From Gimesia aquarii (GTDB taxonomy: Bacteria > Planctomycetota > Planctomycetia > Planctomycetales > Planctomycetaceae): DNA of 64,000 bases. Positions within the stretch are counted from its first letter, which is position 1, and each line of letters starts with the position of its first letter. Under the pieces are notes generated by a model. That model ran no database searches. It saw only the letters and a program-made list of their open reading frames with translations, and was not told the origin of the DNA. Where the stretch lies: contig NZ_CP037422.1 of NCBI RefSeq assembly GCF_007748175.1, positions 4,914,334-4,978,333 on the forward strand, given 5' to 3'. The position numbers and the translations under genes were made by a program. This document shows, one piece after another, positions 1 through 9,318 of this stretch.

Positions 1-675
1 GAGTCCGTGGTTGAAGATTATGCGATTAAGGCTGATGTCTACCGTGAATTCGAACAATATGCTTCACTATCCACAATCCTGGCCAGTAGTTCTTCTGGTT
101 TGTTGATGACACGTATGCAGTCGGTGATGAAGCACCCTGCTCGTGCGTTAATTGCACACCCCTTTAACCCTCCGCATCTGATTCCACTTGTCGAGTTGGT
201 CCCCGGTGAACAGACCGCGAGTTCTATTATTGATACAGTCAAAACATTTTTTGTTCAATTGGGTAAACATCCGGTTGTCTTGAATAAGGAAGTTCAGGGA
301 CACATTGCCAATCGTTTGGCGGCGGCTATCTGGCGCGAATCTCTTGCATTACTGGATGAAGAGGTTGCCAGTGTCGAAGACATCGATGCGGCATTGTGTC
401 AGGGACCAGGTCTGAGATGGGCAATGATGGGGCAGCATCTAATCTATGAACTCGGTGGTGGTGAAGGGGGCTATCAGAAATTTTTCGATACAATTGGTGC
501 TTCATTCGAAGAGTACTGGAAAGATATGCAAGACTGGACAACGATTCCCGAAGCAGTGAAACAAAAAGCAGTCGCAGGAACGCAAGCATATCTCGAACAG
601 AAAAACCGTAGCGAATGGACGGCCTGGAGAGACCAGAAGCTGGCCCAAATTCAACAAGTATTAAGTGAGGAGTAA
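1..675 (+). CDS. 3-hydroxyacyl-CoA dehydrogenase family protein (5' truncated by window)
   Basis: The reading frame is open from base 1, so the N-terminal Rossmann domain lies outside the window. The visible 224 residues cover the end of the NAD-binding domain (SSSSG, then HPFNPPHLIPLVELV, typical of the catalytic His region) and the C-terminal helical domain with GPGLRWAMMG and GGGEGG. That pattern resembles the lambda-crystallin / L-gulonate 3-dehydrogenase / carnitine dehydrogenase branch more than fatty-acid beta-oxidation enzymes, so the substrate is uncertain. The stop codon is followed after 4 bases by the next start, and the next gene's Shine-Dalgarno overlaps this gene's end, implying translational coupling. 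Confidence 0.85.
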   Translation, partial: ESVVEDYAIKADVYREFEQYASLSTILASSSSGLLMTRMQSVMKHPARALIAHPFNPPHLIPLVELVPGEQTASSIIDTVKTFFVQLGKHPVVLNKEVQGHIANRLAAAIWRESLALLDEEVASVEDIDAALCQGPGLRWAMMGQHLIYELGGGEGGYQKFFDTIGASFEEYWKDMQDWTTIPEAVKQKAVAGTQAYLEQKNRSEWTAWRDQKLAQIQQVLSEE

Positions 676-679
676 GCCG

Positions 680-1447
680 ATGTTACTACAAAAAACAGCC
701 TTGATCACGGGAGCTGCCAGTGGCATCGGTGCTGAAATTGCGAAGACACTTTATAATGATGGCTGTCATATAGTGATTGCTGATTTGAATGAACCCGAAT
801 TTCTAGCAGAACTTTCTAATTCCAGTCAAAAAATTTCATATATTCCTACCGACTTATCTGACCAGACAGATTGCCAGGCATTAGTAGATCGAGCAATACA
901 AGAATTTGGGGCCGTGGATATACTAGTCAATAATGCTGGCTTTCAACATATCTCGTCCGTAGAAGATTTCCCAGAGAGTGTCTGGGAAAAAATGATGCAA
1001 GTCATGTTAACGGCTCCTTTCCTACTCACCAAACATGTTTTTCCCGGCATGAAACGAAAACAATGGGGGCGCATTATCAATATGGGTTCCATTCATTCGC
1101 ATGTGGCTTCGCTCAATAAAGCCGGTTACACTGCTGCAAAACATGGATTAGTCGGCTTGACGAAATCCATTGCTCTGGAAGGTGGGCCATACCAGATTAC
1201 AGCGAACGTGGTTTGTCCCGCGTATGTTCGTACGCCTCTCGTTGAGAAACAGATTGAATCACAGGCGGAAGCACTAGGGATTAGTAGCGAAGAGGTCGAA
1301 AGCCAAGTCTTTCTAAAAGCATCGGCAACAGGCAAGATTATTGAACCTGTTGAAGTTGCAGAAATAGTCAGATATCTCTGCTCGGATTTAGCAAAATCTG
1401 TTACAGGTGCCTGTTGGACAATTGATGGCGGTTGGACGGCACAATAA
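680..1447 (+). CDS. bdhA: 3-hydroxybutyrate dehydrogenase (SDR family)
   Basis: Classical short-chain dehydrogenase of 255 residues, predicted to interconvert 3-hydroxybutyrate and acetoacetate with NAD in the cytoplasm. Visible motifs: TGAASGIG near the N-terminus (cofactor binding), NNAG, catalytic Ser in NMGSIHS, YTAAKHG with catalytic Tyr and Lys, and PAYVRTPLVEKQI, which is characteristic of bacterial BdhA. The ATG at 680 is preferred over an upstream GTG at 665 because AGGAG sits 7 bases before it. It is coupled to the preceding dehydrogenase gene and followed by a clear terminator, so the pair ends a transcription unit. Confidence 0.85.
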   Translation: MLLQKTALITGAASGIGAEIAKTLYNDGCHIVIADLNEPEFLAELSNSSQKISYIPTDLSDQTDCQALVDRAIQEFGAVDILVNNAGFQHISSVEDFPESVWEKMMQVMLTAPFLLTKHVFPGMKRKQWGRIINMGSIHSHVASLNKAGYTAAKHGLVGLTKSIALEGGPYQITANVVCPAYVRTPLVEKQIESQAEALGISSEEVESQVFLKASATGKIIEPVEVAEIVRYLCSDLAKSVTGACWTIDGGWTAQ

Positions 1448-1473
1448 AAAGACCTAAATGTCTATTTTATAAT

Positions 1474-1519
1474 CGGTTCTGGTATGGAACTTTTTAAATT
1501 TCTCAGAACCGTTTTTTTT
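1474..1519 (+). terminator. Rho-independent terminator after bdhA
   Basis: Perfect 8-bp inverted repeat CGGTTCTG (1474-1481) and CAGAACCG (1504-1511), loop of 22 bases, followed directly by eight T residues. Its position 27 bases after the bdhA stop fits transcription termination. Confidence 0.75.
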
Positions 1520-1611
1520 AACATTGCTTATATATAGTAGACATATTAGAGTGTGTTTATGTAATGACCTACCAAAATGCATATTTGAAATCATTCCACA
1601 TGAGGTTATCG

Positions 1612-4600
1612 ATGCATTTCCCGCGACATTCAACCATTGCAGTAATTCTTTTCTTGGTCCTTTGCTTTCACCAAACTTATGCAGTTGAGGTTAACGAGCC
1701 AATCACTGCAAAGACACCCGAGCAGATCGCAGTTGAAGGGCTACGTGGTTTTTATACAAATCTACAGAAGCATAAAGACGGCACTGTACGACTTGTACGT
1801 TTGAGTAAACCACATGTAAAACTTGAAGTATTGGAGCATCTCGAGCAATTTCGAAAGCTCGATTATCTTGCGATTATCTGTCCTCACATTGGCGATGAAG
1901 GGCTGTCACACATTCAGCATCTGACCAACCTCGACACCCTGATGCTTTCCGAATCTGCAGTTGGTGATCATGGACTCTCATACCTAAAGCAACTCAACAA
2001 ATTGGAACGGCTTGAGCTCAATAAGACAAAAATTTCTGATGAGGGATTGGCTCACCTTTCACATCTTGATCAACTCAAAGTACTTTCTTTGAAAAATACG
2101 AATATTACCGATGCAGGTTTGAAACGCCTCACCGGTTTAAAGAATCTCGAAGTACTCTTGCTTTCCGGGACGAAGGTGAGTGATGCGGGTTTCGGAATTT
2201 TAGCAAGTCTGAAAAAACTGAAAATATTGTATCTCGCTCGCACCCAAGTCAAAGGAAAGCAGCTTGCTACGCTTACTGACTTACCACAACTTGAATATTT
2301 GGTTCTGAATCGAAACGTGCTAGACAAGCAGTGTGTGCAAACACTTGTCAAAATGCCTAAGTTGAAAGGCTTGGAGTTGAAACACACGGGACTCCCTGGT
2401 GATTCGATCAATCAACTCACGAGAAGCTTAACAAAGACCAATGTCTTTTCTGATGTCTCTACTGTAATAAAAGATGAAACTTCTTCCCTTGTGTTCATGA
2501 AATCGGATTCTCTGAATCTGAAACCGATATTGAGCCCGATTCAGGATCGGATTCGTGCGAATGAAACACTGCAGCCTGGTTTTCAGAGGCATGTCATTCC
2601 ACTGTTAGGCAGATTGGGTTGCAATAGCCGCAATTGTCATGGCTCATTTCAAGGGCGTGGTGGATTTCAACTATCGATGTTTGGATATGACTTTAAATTG
2701 GATCACGATAATTTGCTAAAACGTATTGATAAAAAAGTACCAGACCAAAGTTTGATCCTGAATAAACCAACCTCCGAAGATGAACACGAAGGAGGACTTC
2801 GTTTACCACCTGGTGGCTGGGAACAAAAACTGTTGCGTGAGTGGATTGCCAGTGGTGCGAAATCTGTAGTCGAAAATGCTCCCCAGTTTGTACGCTTGGA
2901 TGTAACGCCCAAGCAAGTTGTGTTTTCGAAAAAAGGGGAGATGACTTCGATTAAGGCGATTGCAGTCTGGTCAGATGGTACGCGGGAAGATGTGACTTGT
3001 TTGACACGATTCGAGTCAAAAGATGATAGCGTCGCCGAGGTAACAGCTGAAGGGAAAATCCATGCCAAAGGGACCGGCGATACCTATGTGATTTCCTATT
3101 ATGACAATGGGATTTTTTCGACTCAGGTCATATTGCCTGTTGAGAAAAAGCAAAAAGATGATTACCCCGTTGTTCCGACGCCAACTGAGATTGATCGACA
3201 TGTAGTTAATAAACTGAAAAAACTGGGCATCCAACCATCAGGCTTGTGCACTGATGATGAATTTTTGCGACGAGTCAGTCTTGATATTACAGCCACCTTG
3301 CCTTCACCAGATGAGATTCGAGAGTTTCTTAACGATAAGACACCTGACAAACGCAGTCAAAAGATTGAGGAATTGCTCAAGCAACCTGCTTACGTTGCCT
3401 GGTGGAGTATGAAACTCTGTGACCTAACAGGGAGTAATGCGGGCTATCTGGGTGGGACTGAAATGGCTCAGCCTGTGGTCAGTCAATGGAATGCCTGGAT
3501 CAAGCGTCGAGTTGAAGACAATATTGGATGGAATCAAATCGTTTCGGGTATCATTTTAGGCACAAGTCGTTTACCAGGGGAAACCTATGATGAATTCATG
3601 GTTAGACAGAGTGAATTCACGAGTGTCAAAGATCGAAAGGACTTCACGGCACTTAATAACAGTATGCCTCATTACTGGGCGCGGAGTAATATGTCAGTTC
3701 CCTCTGATAAGGCATTAGCTTTCGGTTACACCTTCCTGGGAATGCGTCTTGATTGTGCTCAATGTCACAAACATCCGTTTGATGAATGGTCGAAACAAGA
3801 CTTTCAACTTTTTACCGAGTTTTTTACACGGATTAAATTTGGTACTCCTGCTGATGCGAAAGTCTTGCATGAACAGACACGTAATATGTTGGGAGTTCCT
3901 GTCAAATTGAATACCGCTGCATTACGGAGGCAGAGTTATTTGCGGATCGCAGCAGAAGGACGTCCCATTCCCTGGAGAGAAGTCTACATCGAAGCAGCCA
4001 AGGGGGACAAGCAAATTGCGAAATTGCTTGGAGGCCAGAAGATGGATATCAGCAAAAATTCTGATCCGCGTCAATTATTGATGCATTGGATGTTGAATGA
4101 ACCAAACCGTTATTTTGCGAAAGCGTTTGTAAATCGCATTTGGGCTCATTATTTCAATGTGGGCATTATTAATCCTCCTGATGATTTGAATCAAGCCAAT
4201 CCACCCAGCAATAAGGCATTGCTGGATTATCTGGTCAAGGGATTTGTAGATAGCGGGTATAATATGAAATGGCTGCATCGTACGATTACTAATAGTCGAA
4301 CTTATCAATTGAGCTGGCGCCCTAATGATACGAATCGCAAAGACACTCGTAATTTCAGTCATGCCGTTTTGAGGCGTTTGCCCGCGGAAGTTGCCATTGA
4401 TGCGATTCTGAAAGCGACAGCAGATCAAAAGACGGCAAGCCAGTTTTCCAGTAAAATAGATCAACGGAAAATTTCACAACACCCAAGGTCTTATCAGGCC
4501 AGGGCCATTGACTTTTCACTGTTAGTTTTCGGAAAACCGTTACGAACAACGAACTGTGACTGTGAACGACAGAATGAACCAACACTGTTGCAGTCATTGT

Positions 4601-4863
4601 ATGTGCGTAACGATGAAGAAATGTTGAGTCACTTAACTCGATCCAATGGTTGGCTGAGTGAATTGAAAAATCGAAGTTCTGAGCAGGCTGATTTAGATGC
4701 TCTCGTTTCAGAAGCCTATTTAAGAACGCTTTCTCGACTTCCTGATAAGATAGAAATGAAAGAAAGCCAACTTCATTTAAAGTCGACAAAGACGCTGCAT
4801 GAGGGTATGCATGATTTAATGTGGGCGCTATTGAACACACAGGAATTTATTACTAATCATTAA
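1612..4863 (+). CDS. LRR + cytochrome-like + DUF1549/DUF1553 exported protein
   Basis: Large exported planctomycete-type protein (1083 residues). Order of parts, numbered from the ATG at 1612: signal peptide (about 1-24); leucine-rich repeats of the DxGL...L..L..L.L type (about 62-280); a haem-like motif C337-NSRN-C342-H343 (CX4CH) in a GSFQGRGGFQLS context; a Big_2/Ig-like domain (about 425-510); DUF1549 (about 524-745) containing CAQCH at 715-719; DUF1553 (about 850-1075). The ATG at 1612 is chosen because GAGG lies 7 bases upstream and the hydrophobic core starts soon after; starts at 1564 and 1600 are also in frame. DUF1549/1553 proteins are usually paired with DUF1501 proteins, as here. 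Their biochemical role is not established; the haem motifs suggest electron transfer or cofactor binding outside the cytoplasm. Confidence 0.85.
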   Translation: MHFPRHSTIAVILFLVLCFHQTYAVEVNEPITAKTPEQIAVEGLRGFYTNLQKHKDGTVRLVRLSKPHVKLEVLEHLEQFRKLDYLAIICPHIGDEGLSHIQHLTNLDTLMLSESAVGDHGLSYLKQLNKLERLELNKTKISDEGLAHLSHLDQLKVLSLKNTNITDAGLKRLTGLKNLEVLLLSGTKVSDAGFGILASLKKLKILYLARTQVKGKQLATLTDLPQLEYLVLNRNVLDKQCVQTLVKMPKLKGLELKHTGLPGDSINQLTRSLTKTNVFSDVSTVIKDETSSLVFMKSDSLNLKPILSPIQDRIRANETLQPGFQRHVIPLLGRLGCNSRNCHGSFQGRGGFQLSMFGYDFKLDHDNLLKRIDKKVPDQSLILNKPTSEDEHEGGLRLPPGGWEQKLLREWIASGAKSVVENAPQFVRLDVTPKQVVFSKKGEMTSIKAIAVWSDGTREDVTCLTRFESKDDSVAEVTAEGKIHAKGTGDTYVISYYDNGIFSTQVILPVEKKQKDDYPVVPTPTEIDRHVVNKLKKLGIQPSGLCTDDEFLRRVSLDITATLPSPDEIREFLNDKTPDKRSQKIEELLKQPAYVAWWSMKLCDLTGSNAGYLGGTEMAQPVVSQWNAWIKRRVEDNIGWNQIVSGIILGTSRLPGETYDEFMVRQSEFTSVKDRKDFTALNNSMPHYWARSNMSVPSDKALAFGYTFLGMRLDCAQCHKHPFDEWSKQDFQLFTEFFTRIKFGTPADAKVLHEQTRNMLGVPVKLNTAALRRQSYLRIAAEGRPIPWREVYIEAAKGDKQIAKLLGGQKMDISKNSDPRQLLMHWMLNEPNRYFAKAFVNRIWAHYFNVGIINPPDDLNQANPPSNKALLDYLVKGFVDSGYNMKWLHRTITNSRTYQLSWRPNDTNRKDTRNFSHAVLRRLPAEVAIDAILKATADQKTASQFSSKIDQRKISQHPRSYQARAIDFSLLVFGKPLRTTNCDCERQNEPTLLQSLYVRNDEEMLSHLTRSNGWLSELKNRSSEQADLDALVSEAYLRTLSRLPDKIEMKESQLHLKSTKTLHEGMHDLMWALLNTQEFITNH

Positions 4864-4918
4864 ATTAAAATTAGCGGTTGGGTGAATTTTTAAAACTATT
4901 TTCACTGAGGAATATCAA

Positions 4919-6217
4919 ATGAAACACTGCGACAAAATCACGAGACGGAATGTGTTACAAGCGGGGTTTCTGGGGGGGCTTGGGCTCTCACTTTCTAATT
5001 TCCTCAACTTGTCAGCATTGAATGCGGAAACGACTGGAAAGAAATCTTCGAAAGCGGATTCAGTCTTATTTTTGAATCTTGCAGGGGGAGTTTCTCACCT
5101 CGATACGCTTGATAGAAAACCGGAAGCCCCCGTCGAAACTCAAGGTGAGTTTAAGTCGATTCAAACTTGTATTCCTGGCCACAGTGTATGTGAATATATG
5201 CCAAAGTATGCAGCAATGGCTGATCAATTTACGTTGATTCGTGGGATTTCACATTCTGCGGGGGCCCATCCTCAAGGCCAATCCTGGATCTCAACTGGTA
5301 ATCGTCCCGTACCTGCTTTGATTTATCCCTCTTTGGGATCTGTAGTCAGTAAAGAGATTTCGAGTAAACCTGATTTACCAGGATATGTAGCAATACCCAA
5401 AACAGAGTGGAATGCCGGTTATATGGGGGATGCGTATGCTCCGTTCAAAACGAATACCGTTCCCCGTCCGGGACAACCATTTCAAGTAAGAGGTATTTCT
5501 TTGCCTGACGGTTTAACAATTGAGAAAGTAAATCAACGACAGCAGTTGCTCAGCAAGTTAGACCGTCGATTTAAAGAGGACTCTACTGAGAGTCAATTAT
5601 TGGAAGCGTTAGATAAATTTGGGTCTCAAGCCTATAACATGATAACATCAAAACGAGCGCGTGCTGCCTTTGATGTTGAGCGGGAATCATCAAAGATCCG
5701 TGGGTTATTTGGTACTGATGAGTTCAGTCAATCCGTATTTCTTGGCTGTCGTTTGATTGAATATGGTGTTCCCTTTGTAACAGCAACGTACCAAGGCTGG
5801 GACACACACACCGAAAATTTTGCTGGTCATCGAAGATTGTTACCGCCCCTCGATGTGGGGATCACAGCCGGTTTGAAAATGTTAAAGCAAAAGGGATTAT
5901 TGGAGAGGACGCTGGTTGTCATTATGGGGGAATTTGGTCGTACTCCCAAAATTAATGTGAACGCGGGGCGTGATCATTATCCTCGTGCGAATTGGTGTTT
6001 AATGACTGGCGGAGGAATTAAGCCTGGACAGTTTATTGGTGGTACGAATAAAGCCGGTGATGCGCCTGATGATAAAACAAATATTAAACCAGATGATATC
6101 GCCGCAACCATTTATCACGCTTTGGGCATCGATCCACTTATGGAATACTATACCAATACCGGACGTCCAACGATGCTGGTTCCACATGGCCGCATCATGC
6201 GTGAACTGTTTGCCTAA
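4919..6217 (+). CDS. DUF1501 protein, Tat-exported (sulfatase-fold)
   Basis: 432-residue DUF1501 protein, a family related to the alkaline-phosphatase/sulfatase fold. The N-terminus carries a twin-arginine type signal (R9-R10 in TRRNVLQAGFLGG). Family hallmarks seen are LFLNLAGGVSHLDTLDRKP, GWDTHTENF, VIMGEFGRTPKIN and GRDHYPRANWCLMTGGG, ending in the usual GRPTMLV...GRIMRELFA. GAGGA lies 8 bases before the ATG. It follows the DUF1549/1553 gene after 55 bases and is almost certainly co-transcribed and functionally paired with it. No demonstrated reaction is known to me for this family. Confidence 0.88.
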   Translation: MKHCDKITRRNVLQAGFLGGLGLSLSNFLNLSALNAETTGKKSSKADSVLFLNLAGGVSHLDTLDRKPEAPVETQGEFKSIQTCIPGHSVCEYMPKYAAMADQFTLIRGISHSAGAHPQGQSWISTGNRPVPALIYPSLGSVVSKEISSKPDLPGYVAIPKTEWNAGYMGDAYAPFKTNTVPRPGQPFQVRGISLPDGLTIEKVNQRQQLLSKLDRRFKEDSTESQLLEALDKFGSQAYNMITSKRARAAFDVERESSKIRGLFGTDEFSQSVFLGCRLIEYGVPFVTATYQGWDTHTENFAGHRRLLPPLDVGITAGLKMLKQKGLLERTLVVIMGEFGRTPKINVNAGRDHYPRANWCLMTGGGIKPGQFIGGTNKAGDAPDDKTNIKPDDIAATIYHALGIDPLMEYYTNTGRPTMLVPHGRIMRELFA

Positions 6218-6456
6218 AGTTCCAGCGGAACGACGCGATAAATCTTTTCATCTGATCAGGCTGGATTCAAGTGAATGACTGAGGCTGGACTATCTGCCAA
6301 TAATTCCTCCTTAACGTTCTTTGCTTTTCCAAGCATGATTGCTTTGTGTCATTGACTGTAGTCTAATGAGCATATTGTAAGGCTGAAACGTCTTCTTTTC
6401 TCAAGATGCGTCATTTTATTTCAGTAGGCGCACAGTATTATAAAGGCACATTTATT

Positions 6457-7797
6457 ATGAAATATCTCGTGGCTATTATGCTCTGCTTTTTCTTCTTTCC
6501 CCTTTTGACAAAAGCAGAGGAGAGAGCAGTTAAACCGAATATTGTGCTCATTATGGCAGACGATTTGGGGTATGGTGATTTGAGTTGCTACGGCAGTGTT
6601 AATTGTCAAACTCCTAATCTTGATCGTTTAGCTGCCAAAGGGATGCGATTTACAGATTTTCATTCGAGTGGAACTGTTTGCAGTCCTACGCGCGCTGGTC
6701 TCTTAACGGGTCGTTATCAGCAACGTGCTGGTATTGATGGAGTGGTTTATGCAGATCCCCAAAAAAATCGACATCATGGACTGCAAAAAAATGAAGTCAC
6801 TTTGGGGCAATGTTTACAGGCTGCTGGCTATCGAACGGGCATGTTTGGTAAATGGCACTTAGGGTATCAGAGGCAATACAATCCGACATTTCGAGGCTTC
6901 CAAAAATTTGTGGGTTATGTGAGTGGAAATGTAGACTACTTTGCACATCTGGATGGAACTGGTGTCTTTGACTGGTGGCACAATGCGAAATTGAATCGAT
7001 CGGAACAGGGGTATGTGACCCACTTAATTACAGACCATGCGGTTGACTTTATCCGTCAACAAAAGGACGAACCATTTTTTATCTATATTGCTCATGAAGC
7101 AGTACATTATCCCTATCAGGGACCAAATGATAAACCAATACGAAAAGAAGGCGTTGGAGATATTAAATCAGCCAAACGAAAAGATGTAACTAATGCCTAT
7201 CGAGAAATGAATACAGAAATGGACCGAGGAATTGGTAAGGTGATGTCAGTGCTGGATGAACTAGAACTGACTGAAAATACCTTTGTATTTTTTCTGTCCG
7301 ATAATGGTGCAAATAATAAAGGATCTAATGGAAAATTACGCGGGTTCAAAGGTAGTGTGTGGGAAGGGGGGCATCGTGTTCCCGGGATTGCTTTTTGGCC
7401 TGGCCATATCCCAGCGGGAAGTGTTTGTGACGAAACTGTGATTAGTATTGATCTGATGCCTACAATTTTAGAGTTGGCACAAACGACTGTCCCCGCTTCT
7501 CATCAATTAGACGGTGTCAGTCTGATAAATTTATTGACCAAACAGCAACGACTAAAGCCACGAAAAATATTTTGGGACTACCGTGAACGTTATGCAGTCA
7601 GACAAGGGTCTTGGAAGCTTGTATTGAATCAGAACCGTCAAACACCTGTCGAATTGTTTGACCTTCAAACAGATCTCTCTGAAACAAATAATCTGGCGAA
7701 ACAGAATCCTGAGAAAGTACAACAAATGAAGAGGGCACTTAATCTCTGGAAAAAAGAGATGAATCAAACAGCTACATCACAACCTGAAAAAAAATAA
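6457..7797 (+). CDS. Exported sulfatase (arylsulfatase A family)
   Basis: Type I sulfatase, 446 residues from the ATG at 6457; a longer in-frame start at 6406 would place extra residues before an obvious signal peptide (MKYLVAIMLCFFFFPLLTKA), so it is not preferred. Active-site signature C75-S-P-T-R is the substrate for formylglycine conversion, followed by GLLTGR. Metal-binding DD is in IMADDLGYGD and the second signature is GKWHLGY; later FLSDNGANNKGSNGKLRGFKGS completes the core. The Cys-type maturation needs a formylglycine-generating enzyme, which is not in this window. Expected substrate is a sulfated glycan or sulfate ester in the periplasm or outside; specificity cannot be read here. 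Confidence 0.92.
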   Translation: MKYLVAIMLCFFFFPLLTKAEERAVKPNIVLIMADDLGYGDLSCYGSVNCQTPNLDRLAAKGMRFTDFHSSGTVCSPTRAGLLTGRYQQRAGIDGVVYADPQKNRHHGLQKNEVTLGQCLQAAGYRTGMFGKWHLGYQRQYNPTFRGFQKFVGYVSGNVDYFAHLDGTGVFDWWHNAKLNRSEQGYVTHLITDHAVDFIRQQKDEPFFIYIAHEAVHYPYQGPNDKPIRKEGVGDIKSAKRKDVTNAYREMNTEMDRGIGKVMSVLDELELTENTFVFFLSDNGANNKGSNGKLRGFKGSVWEGGHRVPGIAFWPGHIPAGSVCDETVISIDLMPTILELAQTTVPASHQLDGVSLINLLTKQQRLKPRKIFWDYRERYAVRQGSWKLVLNQNRQTPVELFDLQTDLSETNNLAKQNPEKVQQMKRALNLWKKEMNQTATSQPEKK

Positions 7798-7830
7798 AAT
7801 GCAAAGAGTTCACAATTAGGAGACTGCTTA

Positions 7831-9246
7831 ATGTTTCGACTAATGCTACTGCTGATTTTCTTATTACCTTTGAACTTGAATGCAGCAGAGAATACTGGGA
7901 ATTCACTTCGGGCAGGAGCTGCAAAAGTAAATATTAATCCTCGGAACTTTCCGGTTTCTATGACTGGAAGTTTTCAAGATCGCCAGGCAAAATCGGCTCA
8001 TGATCCCCTGCATGCACGTGCTCTGGTGTTGAGAAATAGGCAAACCAGTATTGCGTTTGTAGTGTGTGATATTTGTTTGATTTCACGTGATATTTTCGAT
8101 GCTGCCAAAAAAGAAGCATCGTTGAAAACAGGTATTCCGACCAGTCACATGCTGACATCTGCAACACATACACATACTGCACCCACTTCAGTACCGCTAG
8201 CACAATGTAATCCGAATCCGGAATATGTACAATTTCTAACCGAAAGTATTGCTCGAGCAATTATCGACGCGCATGCGCGACTTGCACCTGCCAAAATCGC
8301 TTGGACTTCGGCTCAAGAACCTGGAGAAGTGAATAACCGTCGTTGGTATGTGAAAGCGGAGGGACTTCAAACTAATCCGTTTGGAAAAAAAACTGACAAG
8401 GTGCGGACGAACCCTCCCAGGGGAAGTGACCTGTTGATTAAACCGGCAGGCCCAATCGATCCCGAGATTGCAATCCTCTCGTTACAACATGCAGATGGGC
8501 GTCCACTGGCACTTTTAGCCAACTATTCGTTGCATTATGTAGGCGGAATTCCTCCTAATCAACTTTCGGCAGATTACTTTGGTGAGTTTGCAAGACAGAT
8601 AAAAAAACGACTCGGTGGAGATGATACGTTCATTGGAATTATGTCGAATGGGACCAGTGGTGATATCAATAACTATAATTTCAAAAAACCACGACCTCGG
8701 GGGGCCGCATTTGAGCGGGTATTTGCAGTTGCATCAATCATTGCCGACCGTGCATATCAGGCTGTCAAAGGTCTCAAGTACCATAGTGATATTTCATTAC
8801 AAATGCAGGAGCGAACAATTGACTTGGCAATCCGAAAACCGACTCCAGAAGAAGTGACGTACGCCAGCAAACTCCTATCTGAAGCGAAAAACATCCAAAG
8901 GCTAACGACAAAGGAAGTCTATGCCCAAGAGACAATCCGCATAGATCAAGGTCCTGACAACGTGAATCTCAAGCTTCAGGTTTTGCGAATTGATGAGTTG
9001 GGGATTGTGGCAATTCCATGCGAAGTATTTGTAGAAATTGGTCTGGATATCAAACAGAAGAGTCCACTTAAGCCAACCTTTATTATTGGTCTGGCCAATG
9101 GTTATAACGGTTATTTGCCAACGCCGGAACAACATATACTGCAAGGTTATGAAACCTGGCGTTCGGGATGGAGTTACTTGGAAACTGATGCTTCGAAAAA
9201 AATTGAAAAACAGATTATAATGATGCTCAAGCAGATCAGTGATTAA
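7831..9246 (+). CDS. Neutral/alkaline ceramidase-like exported protein
   Basis: 471 residues with signal peptide MFRLMLLLIFLLPLNLNAAE. The start of the mature part (RAGAAKVNINP...SMTGSFQDRQAKSAHDPLHARALVL) and the SATHTHTAP block match the N-terminal domain of the neutral ceramidase family, in which clustered histidines bind catalytic zinc. The protein is shorter than full ceramidases and lacks an evident C-terminal beta domain. Planctomycetes carry many such truncated members; whether they cleave ceramides or other amides is unknown. AGGAG sits 8 bases before the ATG. The gene lies 33 bases after the sulfatase, so one transcript is likely. Confidence 0.8.
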   Translation: MFRLMLLLIFLLPLNLNAAENTGNSLRAGAAKVNINPRNFPVSMTGSFQDRQAKSAHDPLHARALVLRNRQTSIAFVVCDICLISRDIFDAAKKEASLKTGIPTSHMLTSATHTHTAPTSVPLAQCNPNPEYVQFLTESIARAIIDAHARLAPAKIAWTSAQEPGEVNNRRWYVKAEGLQTNPFGKKTDKVRTNPPRGSDLLIKPAGPIDPEIAILSLQHADGRPLALLANYSLHYVGGIPPNQLSADYFGEFARQIKKRLGGDDTFIGIMSNGTSGDINNYNFKKPRPRGAAFERVFAVASIIADRAYQAVKGLKYHSDISLQMQERTIDLAIRKPTPEEVTYASKLLSEAKNIQRLTTKEVYAQETIRIDQGPDNVNLKLQVLRIDELGIVAIPCEVFVEIGLDIKQKSPLKPTFIIGLANGYNGYLPTPEQHILQGYETWRSGWSYLETDASKKIEKQIIMMLKQISD

Positions 9247-9318
9247 AGCAATAATGTATTGTGATTTGACTCTGATATGTTGATGAATGAAATCACATGA
9301 GTTCTAAAGGACAAAAAA

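Noticed and set aside
8615-9220. Alternative-frame ORFs inside the ceramidase-like gene
   Set aside because: They overlap a well-supported gene in other frames and show no family motifs.
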